Shown: positions 1 to 6,480 of the stretch, in pieces
How positions within the stretch are numbered: position 1 is the first letter of the stretch
Layout: each line of letters opens with the position of its first letter
Source: an uncultured Myxococcales bacterium
GTDB lineage: Bacteria; Myxococcota_A; UBA9042
DNA length: 14,709 bases
Assembly: GCA_937915965.1 (NCBI GenBank)
Contig: CALGHC010000766.1
Coordinates: forward strand, 1 to 14,709
Direction of reading: 5' to 3'
Position numbers and translations under genes: made by a program
The notes under the pieces: generated by a model
The model's input: only the letters and a program-made list of their open reading frames with translations
Database searches by the model: none
What the model was told of the DNA's origin: nothing

Positions 1-73
1 CCCGTTCTTACGACCCGTTCTCACGGCCCGTTCCTACGACCCGTTCTCACGACCCGTTCTCACGACCCGTTGA
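1..73. repeat. 13-bp tandem repeat array, about 5.6 copies, open at the window edge
   Basis: Five full 13-bp units begin at positions 1, 14, 27, 40 and 53, with a partial sixth at 66-73. The plus-strand consensus is CCCGTTCTCACGA and the minus-strand consensus is TCGTGAGAACGGG. Units 4 and 5 are identical; units 1, 2 and 3 differ from them by one, one and two bases. The array begins inside the last codons of coaD, supplies its stop codon (60-62), and runs off the left edge, so the true copy number is unknown. On the minus strand every full unit contains a stop triplet at unit positions 4-6 (TGA, TGA, TAG, TGA, TAA going away from coaD). I see no self-complementarity that would make a terminator hairpin. 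It is too short-period to be a CRISPR array. Confidence 0.93.
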
Positions 74-620
74 TCGTGTGCCTGCTGCGTGGCGGGCCGA
101 AGCGTTCTTCCAGGGCACGCGCGACCACCGATGGCACCAGCTGCGAGACGTCGCCGCCCAGACCAGCGACCTCCCTGACCAGCTTGGACGAGACGAAGGC
201 GTGGCTCTTCTCGGTCATCAAGAAGACCGTCTCGATCTCGGGTTCCAGCGTCTTGTTCATGGTCGCCAGCTGGAACTCGTACTCGAAATCCGCCACGCCC
301 CGCAGGCCGCGAAGCACGTTGCGCGCGCCGTGGGCGCGGGCGGCGTGGACCATCAGGCCCTCGAAGATCACCACCTGTACGCGCTCGACATCGGCAAAGA
401 CCTCTTCGATGAACGATTTGCGTTCTTGGAGGCTGAAGAGCGGTTGTTTCGAGACGTTGTGGGTGAGCGCGACGATCACGCCCTCGAACGTGCGCAGCCC
501 CCGCAAGATGATGTCGACGTGGCCGTTTGTCAGCGGGTCAAACGAGCCCGGATAGAAGGCCACGGTTCGCTCTGTCGCATCGACTGCGGGCTCTGTTGCT
601 TGGTCGCGGCTGGCCGTCAC
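60..620 (-). CDS. coaD: Phosphopantetheine adenylyltransferase (CoaD)
   Basis: CoaD transfers AMP from ATP to 4'-phosphopantetheine, giving dephospho-CoA, the penultimate cytoplasmic step of coenzyme A synthesis. The 186-residue product shows the nucleotidyltransferase signature YPGSFDPLTNGH at 23-34 with the TxGH motif, the RGLR and DFEYEFQLATMN block at 104-122, and FVSSKLVRE at 142-150, matching the ISSxxVKE motif. The catalytic core is complete. The protein is about 25 residues longer than the usual 160, because of an 18-residue N-terminal extension and a short C-terminal tail. I chose the GTG start because AGGAGG lies 7 bases upstream. A later GTG at codon 20 would give the normal N-terminus but has no clear ribosome site. 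It lies 90 bases after the amidase gene, so co-transcription is possible but the functions look unrelated. The final codons and stop fall within the 13-bp repeat array. Confidence 0.97.
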   Translation of the reverse strand: MTASRDQATEPAVDATERTVAFYPGSFDPLTNGHVDIILRGLRTFEGVIVALTHNVSKQPLFSLQERKSFIEEVFADVERVQVVIFEGLMVHAARAHGARNVLRGLRGVADFEYEFQLATMNKTLEPEIETVFLMTEKSHAFVSSKLVREVAGLGGDVSQLVPSVVARALEERFGPPRSRHTINGS

Positions 621-627
621 CTTCGTG

Positions 628-633
628 CCTCCT
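628..633 (-). promoter_or_regulatory. Shine-Dalgarno sequence of coaD
   Basis: The minus strand reads AGGAGG, then seven bases, then the GTG codon at 620-618. This is the strongest ribosome binding site in the window, and it decides in favour of the extended GTG start of coaD. Confidence 0.8.
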
Positions 634-683
634 CGTGGTCATCAGCGCCGTTGTGGTCGCTCGGTGGATTGATCGTCAGCGTC

Positions 684-702
684 GCCCGCCTCGCGTGCGG
701 GC
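684..702 (-). terminator. Possible GC-rich hairpin after the amidase gene
   Basis: GCCCGC and GCGGGC form a perfect 6-bp stem around a 7-base loop, starting about nine bases after the stop codon of the amidase gene and ahead of coaD. No run of U follows on the transcribed strand, so an intrinsic terminator is doubtful. It could be a weak terminator, an mRNA 3'-end stabiliser, or chance in GC-rich DNA. Confidence 0.25.
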
Positions 703-710
703 TGGTCCCG

Positions 711-3182
711 TCATCGGTCCTCGTCGATGCGGCGCCGCCATTCGCCGGGCTGCGCCGGCACGTCCCACAGCTCGCGCAGAACCTCAGCCGGATCGCGGAC
801 GCTCAGGTCGACGTCAACCATGTCGCCCGCGCCGTGATCGAAGTCTTCTGGGAAATCGCCTCGCGCCAGTACGTCCTTGCGTGCCGCCTCTTCCTTGCGG
901 CGCAGCTTCGCGAGTTGGCGCTTGTCCCGGCCCTTGGCGAGCACGCGTAGACGTGTATTCGTGTGGAAAGTCATCCACATCACGAAGTGAATCGGGTGGA
1001 AATAGTACAGCAGGCCGTCCCAGGTCTTGCCCGATTGCAGGCCGATATGTTCGGCGACCTCGGCGTTGAGCCACATGAACGGCAGCTGCCTGGTGATCTG
1101 CGTAGCGAAGAGGGTGCGAAGCCAGCGCCCCTGGTCGTTCGCGAGCATATCGGCGAGCTCCTTGACCTGTTCGTCCCACCCTTGCGCCGTCGTCAGCGAC
1201 TTGAACCAGTCCACCTGGTCGCTCCACTCTGAGACATGTCGCGTGATGGCCCTGCGCAACAGCGGCTTCTGGCTTGTCTCGTCTGCGTCGCGGGTGAAGA
1301 AGTCCATGATGTCGTCTTCGGCCACCCGCCGCGCGCTGAAGATGAAGTCGTCGAGCTTCTTTCGTCTGGCCCCTGCGCTGTCTGGGGCCACCATTGTCAG
1401 CAGGTCGTCGGTGTCGACGCTGAGGTTGTCGTCCGCGTCGGCCTCGAGCTCCCACCAATGGGCGCCATGCACGCCGAGCAGGTCGATCGTCTGACGCCAC
1501 CGACCGTCGGCAAAGACCTCGACGTGCAAGAGGCCCTCGATGGCGTCGGCGCTGTCCTCGCCGAAGAAGCCGATCCGGCCGAGCGGGTCACCCGCCGCTA
1601 CCCGCGTCTGGTCCGTGCCATCGGCGGCAAAGAGCGCGACGTCGCCACGCTTCATCGCGGACAGGTGTTTGCCGACGTCCAGATAAGGTTGCTTCTCTCG
1701 ACGAACGGCATCTTCTTCCTCGTCGTCGCCGTCCTTCGAGGGACCGCCGCCGTCGGTCCGTTCTTCGTCCTCTTCGCGCTCCTCGTCGGTGCGCGGCTCG
1801 TCCTCTTCGTCGGCGTCGCTGCCGGTCTTGACGCGCCGCGCCGCCCACACCCATGCCGGGGCTGTGTCCTTGGCCGCCTTGCCACCGAGCCGGTCGCGCT
1901 CGTCGGCCGTGAGGGGCGCGCGCTCATCGTCAAAGCGCTGCAGGTGCATGTACAGGGAGTAGAATGTGAACGACTTCTTGTCGTCATTGGGGTCGAAAGG
2001 CACGACGTGCTGGAGCAAGACGAAGTTGTTCGAGCCGATCTCCGCTGGGTCGCCGTTGCGCGCGGCGACGACCACGCCGTCGAACATCGCACGGACTTCC
2101 ACGCCTTGGTCCGCGTGGATGTGGCAGCCACCGTGCCACTGTCCGTTGAGCCCGATGGGGTAGTAGCCCCCTTGCTCGCTGCGCTCGGCGTTTGCGTAGA
2201 ACTCATCTGCCAGCACGGTGACCTTGTCGCGAGTCAGCAGGTTGGGGATCGACCGCCCCGCGAGGAGCTCAATCGGGAAGCGGTTGTGCTCCTTGGACAG
2301 GCCCTGCAGCAACCTGGGCCAGTCGAAACCCGGTCCCGGATCGAACTTCTCTGCCGTGAGATGCATATGCCCGTAGATACCGATCTTCTCGGGGTTCATG
2401 TCCTCGGGCGCGGGCACCCGCCAGAGGATCTCGCCGCGTTCGTCGATCGGCGCCGTCAGCTTCAGCTTCGGCAGGACAGTCGCGAGCGCCTTGAGCAGCT
2501 TCACCAGGCTGTCGTATTGCGCGTCGGTGTACCCCCAGCTCTTCCACCCGACGCCGTTGAGCTCGACCAGGTCGCTCATGCGACGCTCGCCGCCCTGGCT
2601 GAACTGATTGCCCAGCCCGACGGCGCCTGGCGCCGGAACTGTGCTGCGCGCGTAGTTGACCAAGAGGCAGTTCATGTCGATGCCGATCGACCGGTTGTTG
2701 ACGTCGGCGATGTCCTGGCAGGCGGCGTGGATCGCTTTGCGGATGACGTCTGTGCCCTGATAGATCGTGCCGTCCCAGTCGATCATGAAGTGAGTCGAGT
2801 AGCCGCGCGCCTTCAGAACCCTGAAACAGCCCGCCGAGTTGATGGTGATGTCAGAGTGCACCACCACCATGTCGATCACCTCCTGGGCGGCCAGCAGGTC
2901 TTTCGCCGGCTCGTGCTTTTCGTTGCGACGCGCGTAGGTGTACTCGCGATTCGCGTTCTCGTGCACCAGGCGGCTGAAGTCCCAGCTGTGGTCCTCCGCG
3001 AAGGTGACGATCTGCGTATCGGGGATCTCCTTGCGCTGGCCATCGACGATGATCCAGTCACGGGCGTTCGCCGGACCGTGGCGAACCTCCACTGTGCGCC
3101 TCGGCGACGGCGCTCCCCCTCCTTGGGCGAGGTCGACACCGACACCGGCAGCCCGGTGAGTTTTCGGCGTACTCGAACTCAT
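711..3182 (-). CDS. Large peptidoglycan hydrolase: Amidase_2 domain plus divergent M23-like domain
   Basis: A predicted cell-wall hydrolase of 823 residues. Residues 105-295 fit the Amidase_2 (AmpD/PGRP) fold, which cuts the MurNAc-L-Ala bond: VVHSD with H109, THFMIDWDGTIYQ (131-142), SIGID (165-169), and GHMH to KFDPGPGFDW (271-288), where H272, K279 and D281 correspond to AmpD's Zn-ligand His, catalytic Lys and Zn-ligand Asp. Residues 340-575 resemble an M23/LytM endopeptidase (WHGGCHIHAD, VEVRAMFDGVVVAA, YMHL, AAGDPLGRIGFFG, LLHVEVFADG), but HxxxD reads HxxxH (350-354) and the final HxH reads LxH. A very acidic low-complexity insert (about 455-497) splits this domain. The helical C-terminus carries YYFHPIHF (726-733). 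No signal peptide or membrane segment is visible. The start overlaps the vWA stop as ATGA, so translation is probably coupled. The amidase call is good; M23 activity is uncertain. Confidence 0.82.
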   Translation of the reverse strand: MSSSTPKTHRAAGVGVDLAQGGGAPSPRRTVEVRHGPANARDWIIVDGQRKEIPDTQIVTFAEDHSWDFSRLVHENANREYTYARRNEKHEPAKDLLAAQEVIDMVVVHSDITINSAGCFRVLKARGYSTHFMIDWDGTIYQGTDVIRKAIHAACQDIADVNNRSIGIDMNCLLVNYARSTVPAPGAVGLGNQFSQGGERRMSDLVELNGVGWKSWGYTDAQYDSLVKLLKALATVLPKLKLTAPIDERGEILWRVPAPEDMNPEKIGIYGHMHLTAEKFDPGPGFDWPRLLQGLSKEHNRFPIELLAGRSIPNLLTRDKVTVLADEFYANAERSEQGGYYPIGLNGQWHGGCHIHADQGVEVRAMFDGVVVAARNGDPAEIGSNNFVLLQHVVPFDPNDDKKSFTFYSLYMHLQRFDDERAPLTADERDRLGGKAAKDTAPAWVWAARRVKTGSDADEEDEPRTDEEREEDEERTDGGGPSKDGDDEEEDAVRREKQPYLDVGKHLSAMKRGDVALFAADGTDQTRVAAGDPLGRIGFFGEDSADAIEGLLHVEVFADGRWRQTIDLLGVHGAHWWELEADADDNLSVDTDDLLTMVAPDSAGARRKKLDDFIFSARRVAEDDIMDFFTRDADETSQKPLLRRAITRHVSEWSDQVDWFKSLTTAQGWDEQVKELADMLANDQGRWLRTLFATQITRQLPFMWLNAEVAEHIGLQSGKTWDGLLYYFHPIHFVMWMTFHTNTRLRVLAKGRDKRQLAKLRRKEEAARKDVLARGDFPEDFDHGAGDMVDVDLSVRDPAEVLRELWDVPAQPGEWRRRIDEDR

Positions 3183-4894
3183 GATTCAGACCGCCCGAAG
3201 AGACGCACTATCTTGCGAACTACAAAGAACAGGATCAGCAGCATCAACAGGCCGACGATCACCATGATCGCTATCCCTGTGACGACATAGAGCTTGTAGC
3301 CCAGCGCCTCCTGGGCGGAGATCAGGACGTCGCGCACGCCCTCGCGCAGCCGGGTTCGCAGGGTCGGCGGTGTCGCCACATCGACCACGAAGGTCGGCGA
3401 CACCAGGTGCGGTCGCCCGCGGACCATCGTCGGTTCCAGATCTACCTCCAACTTCAGCCCCATCGGCTGCCCGTAGACGGCCTCGGGCTCCTGGTGGACG
3501 AAGTCGATGACGAGCTGGCCGATCACCTCCGCAGCCGTGCTGGTCGCGTGCACACCGATCTGCTCCTCGTCACCCGCGCCGACACTACGGTAGGTTCCGC
3601 CTGTGCGCTCGGCGAGCAGGCGCAGGCGGGCGAGCTCGAATGGCTCGCCGAGCATACCCAGGCCGATCGCGAAGACCCTGATCCGGGCCGCCCGAGCGAC
3701 CCCGATCCAGTGCTCTGCGCGCGCTTTGAAGATGGTCTGTTCGCGCACGATCCGCCGGTCGAGAAAGGCACGGACGCAGGCCTCGCGCCGTCCATGCTGC
3801 TTTTCGGGGATGTCGGTGCACTCCCGTGGCGGGTTTTGCCGGCAGTTGTCGAGGTCCCGCCAGTAGCCGTCGCGCCCGTCGCTGAGCACGATGATCACCT
3901 TTTCTTCGTCCGCTCGTCCATCTTGGATGAGCAGTCGCAGCGCCTCGTCGAAGGCCGATGTCTCCCAATCGAGGGACTTGCCCTGCAGGCGTCGCCGCTC
4001 GCGCTCCTCTAGGCGCCTGGTGGTGTTCTCTGGGGTGATCTGGCCGAATGACTTCAGGGCCTCGTCGGGCACCTTGCAGTAGCGTTTGTGGCTGTAGAAG
4101 GGGGCGCCAAGGTTGAACAGCCGCGGGTAGTAGCCTTCGAAAGCGGCGCCCTTGACAATGGTGTCGACGGCCTTGACGTCGGCCGCGAGGCCGCAAAGGT
4201 CGGTACCGGGCGCCGGCGGCTTGTCGGCCTTGGGACCGCCGGTGACAGGCCCGCCGCTGATCGCCTCGGCCCGTGCCTCGCCGCACGCATCTCGGCTGGT
4301 CTCGATGTCGGCGAGCTCGTTGGTGCGGCCCATGAGGCCGACGTAGCGGGCCAGGCGATCTGCGTACCAGATCACGTTGACCCGGTCGGTCTTGCCGAAT
4401 GGCTTGAGCAGCGTTCCGGCGGCTTCTTTCACACGCCGGCCCAGGCTACCGTCGCGCAGCGCCGTCGCCTGGTAGCCGGCCACGACCAGCACGGCAGCGA
4501 CCTTGTTGCCCGCCTTGTCGGCCGGCCAGATCTTTCCGTCCTTGCGGCCGTCGAGTGCCTTGCCCAGGTTGAAGCGGATCAGCGGATCGCGTGTGCGATC
4601 TCGGCCGTCGATCACCGCCAACTTGTTGATCGCCTTGACCTGGACCGGTCGCCCCGCTCGGTCGAGGATCGACGCGCGCACGCGAACCTTGGGGAAGGCG
4701 CTGGTGTCGATGTCGTTGATGCGGATCTGGGGTAAGTCGATCGGCGGCACAGCTTCGACCGGCTCGCCGCCATTGGAATCCGTCACCACCCCAAACATCC
4801 CAGCAGCGGCGACAACGACCCAGAGCCCCAGGCGCCCGCCCTGGAGCCTTCCACGAGCCCGCCCAGCGGGAGACAGACGGCGCGACCGGATCAT
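3179..4894 (-). CDS. Membrane-anchored von Willebrand factor A domain protein
   Basis: A 571-residue protein. A hydrophobic segment at 22-38 follows a strongly basic N-terminus and is probably a signal anchor. Next comes an Ig-like stretch (about 55-100, FPKVRVRASILDRAGRPV), a vWA-like domain (about 130-465), and a second membrane helix at 535-558 with a short basic cytoplasmic end. The vWA assignment rests on ETSAFDEAL (311-319), KVIIVLSDGRD (332-342), RVFAIGLG (406-413) and LAERTGGTYRSVG (427-439). The MIDAS DxSxS motif after the first strand is replaced by AGYQA (139-143), so normal metal binding is doubtful. A roughly 110-residue insertion with four Cys (204, 234, 273, 351) lies between the expected motifs. 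The ATG at 4894 overlaps the preceding stop as ATGA and is preferred to an upstream GTG at 4939. It probably displays a binding domain in the periplasm; its ligand is unknown. Confidence 0.8.
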   Translation of the reverse strand: MIRSRRLSPAGRARGRLQGGRLGLWVVVAAAGMFGVVTDSNGGEPVEAVPPIDLPQIRINDIDTSAFPKVRVRASILDRAGRPVQVKAINKLAVIDGRDRTRDPLIRFNLGKALDGRKDGKIWPADKAGNKVAAVLVVAGYQATALRDGSLGRRVKEAAGTLLKPFGKTDRVNVIWYADRLARYVGLMGRTNELADIETSRDACGEARAEAISGGPVTGGPKADKPPAPGTDLCGLAADVKAVDTIVKGAAFEGYYPRLFNLGAPFYSHKRYCKVPDEALKSFGQITPENTTRRLEERERRRLQGKSLDWETSAFDEALRLLIQDGRADEEKVIIVLSDGRDGYWRDLDNCRQNPPRECTDIPEKQHGRREACVRAFLDRRIVREQTIFKARAEHWIGVARAARIRVFAIGLGMLGEPFELARLRLLAERTGGTYRSVGAGDEEQIGVHATSTAAEVIGQLVIDFVHQEPEAVYGQPMGLKLEVDLEPTMVRGRPHLVSPTFVVDVATPPTLRTRLREGVRDVLISAQEALGYKLYVVTGIAIMVIVGLLMLLILFFVVRKIVRLFGRSES

Positions 4895-5286
4895 GCGCTG
4901 AACCGATAGGCGCCGATCTCGTAGCCGCCGGGTCGACACACGTCGAGCGTTTCGGTCCCACGCACTAGCTTGAGCGCGACCACATGGACGCCGGTCTCTT
5001 CACCTTCGATTGGCTGCGGCGTCACGACCGTGATCCGCTCCCCCGCCTCGGCCGGCCTGCGGGCCACGACGCGCCGCCCGCCCGGCGACTCCAGTGCCAC
5101 GACAAGTTCGGCCGGTCCCAGCAGGTCAGTCGAAATGACGACGTCGAAACGACTGCCTGGGAGTTTCGGCCGCCCCTCGACGTGCATCAGCCTGGGCTGG
5201 CCGGCCTCGTCGCCGCGCAGCGCCAGTCCGGCCGACGAGGCCAGGGCGGATGCGGAACACAGCTGCAAGAAGGTGCGTCTTCGCAT
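4891..5286 (-). CDS. Small exported protein with Tat-like signal, function unknown
   Basis: A 131-residue protein beginning MRRRTFLQL, an arginine-rich start followed by an Ala/Ser-rich hydrophobic stretch to about residue 24. This matches a twin-arginine (Tat) signal reasonably well (RRxFL core), although the segment is short. Cys10 is not in a lipobox. The mature part (about 95 residues) alternates short hydrophobic strands (FDVVIST, ELVVALESPGG, ITVVTPQP, VHVVALKLVRG, YEIGAYRF), which suggests a single Ig-like beta-sandwich; it contains one Cys (117). I do not recognise the family. The ATG at 5286 is chosen because the signal begins exactly there, with GGAGGG about 12 bases upstream. An open extension to 5346 adds 20 residues that would disrupt the signal. 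It is the first gene of a three-gene unit, and its stop overlaps the vWA start. Confidence 0.72.
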   Translation of the reverse strand: MRRRTFLQLCSASALASSAGLALRGDEAGQPRLMHVEGRPKLPGSRFDVVISTDLLGPAELVVALESPGGRRVVARRPAEAGERITVVTPQPIEGEETGVHVVALKLVRGTETLDVCRPGGYEIGAYRFSA

Positions 5287-5375
5287 GCCGAAAGCGTACC
5301 CTCCGGCACGATCTCGGACAAGGCGCCGCCACGGGCCGCCCTGCACCGGGGGCGCCGGCGCCAGATCCCGCGATG

Positions 5376-5404
5376 GCCGCGCGCATTTCCCCGCATGGCG
5401 CGGC
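5376..5404 (-). terminator. Hairpin between thiL and the next unit
   Basis: Two arms, 5376-5386 and 5395-5404, can form a ten-pair stem with one bulged G and an eight-base loop in the 150-base gap after thiL. A separate 12-bp perfect palindrome, GGCGCCGGCGCC, lies at 5351-5362. No U-run follows on the transcribed strand, so termination is only a possibility. The same gap must hold any promoter of the next unit, but I cannot point to a convincing -35/-10 pair. Confidence 0.25.
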
Positions 5405-5436
5405 TCAAGGAGTCGCTTGGCGCCGCACGGGTCCCT

Positions 5437-6480
5437 TCAACTCAAGCCATACAAGTGGCCGCGCTGTGCCACCTGCGGCACTTCGCCCGCGATCCGCAGG
5501 CGCACATCGCCGCCACCGGTTCGTGCGTGGCCGATCGCCTGCACGGCCGTGACGCAGCCGGTCGCCGCGACCACCGCCGCGACGTCCAGACTGGCCTCCG
5601 CGGCGACCAGCAGCGCATAGTCATCGCCACCGGCCGCACAAGCCGCACGCCAGTCGATCTGCCGCCTCGCGCACCAGGTCGTGAGGGCGCCGCCGAGCCA
5701 GCGCGGTCGGGATACATCGAGCTCCAGGTCGACCGCGCTCGCCCGCGCCAACCGCTCCGCATCCAGCCACAGGCCGTCGGACACGTCGATCGTGGCGACC
5801 CTCGCGCCAGACGCGGCCAGGGCGCAGCCCGCCGCGACCAGTGGCTGTGGCGCGAGATGGGCATACGCTGGGTCGTCCACCGAGGGCGGCCAACTGCGTC
5901 GTTCGCTCGCGTCTGACGGCTCGCGCGTCAGCCACTGCAGACCGATGGCTGCCCGGCCGACCTCGCCAATCAGCCAGATCAGATCTCCAGGTCGCGCGGC
6001 ATCTCGGCACATCGGTGAGCCCACCAGCGAGCCGGCAGCCGTGACAGTCCAGCGCTGCGGACCGACGCCAATGTCCAGGTCACCGCCGATGACGCGCGTA
6101 CCGTGTGCGACTGCTAGCGCCTGCATGCCGGCTGCCGCTCGTTCGATGGCGCTGACCTCGTCATTTGGATCGAGGCGCAGGGCGACCAGCAGCCACTGGG
6201 GAGCGGCGCCCATCGCGGCGAGATCAGACAGGTTGACGGCTGCGGCGCGATGGCCGATGGCCTCGGGTGGCGTTCGGTCCGGCAGCCAGTCGCAGCCTGC
6301 CTCGATGCTGTCAACACATAGGGCGAGGGCGCCTTGGCTCTCGACGACGGCCGCGTCGTCGCCGATGCCAACTCGCAGTCTGCCGCTGATGACGGACTCC
6401 GCGGCGGCCGGCTCGCGCGCGCAAAACAGCCGCTTGAGCCGCTCGATCAGCGCGAGCTCGCCCAACTGCGCGACTCGCAT
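5437..6480 (-). CDS. thiL: Thiamine-monophosphate kinase (ThiL)
   Basis: ThiL phosphorylates thiamine monophosphate with ATP to thiamine pyrophosphate, the active cofactor, in the cytoplasm. The 347-residue product has the family motifs in order: ELALIERL (8-15), VGIGDDAAV (37-45), VDSIEAGCDW (56-65, for the usual TDxxxEGxHF), AAVNLSDLAAMGA (80-92), GGDL (132-135), PGDLIWLIGEVGRAAIG (164-180), IDVSDGL (231-237) and GGDDYAL (284-290, where the family usually has GGEDYEL). The length is near normal. The ATG at 6480 is chosen because the family N-terminus begins there and it overlaps the dnaJ stop by one base (TAATG), implying translational coupling. An open extension to 6597 is only dnaJ read in another frame. 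The kinase has no obvious link to chaperone function. Confidence 0.95.
   Translation of the reverse strand: MRVAQLGELALIERLKRLFCAREPAAAESVISGRLRVGIGDDAAVVESQGALALCVDSIEAGCDWLPDRTPPEAIGHRAAAVNLSDLAAMGAAPQWLLVALRLDPNDEVSAIERAAAGMQALAVAHGTRVIGGDLDIGVGPQRWTVTAAGSLVGSPMCRDAARPGDLIWLIGEVGRAAIGLQWLTREPSDASERRSWPPSVDDPAYAHLAPQPLVAAGCALAASGARVATIDVSDGLWLDAERLARASAVDLELDVSRPRWLGGALTTWCARRQIDWRAACAAGGDDYALLVAAEASLDVAAVVAATGCVTAVQAIGHARTGGGDVRLRIAGEVPQVAQRGHLYGLS

Noticed and set aside
1..73. CRISPR array
   Set aside because: The units are directly contiguous 13-mers with no spacers.
1236..3290. A 684-codon open frame on the plus strand, and another of 290 codons at 78-950
   Set aside because: They are antisense to the amidase, coaD and the vWA gene, have compositions expected from complementing GC-rich codons, lack recognisable motifs, and overlap well-supported genes.
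4895..4939. Earlier GTG start for the vWA gene
   Set aside because: The ATG at 4894 overlaps the previous stop as ATGA, the same arrangement as at the next junction, and still precedes the basic and hydrophobic N-terminal segment.
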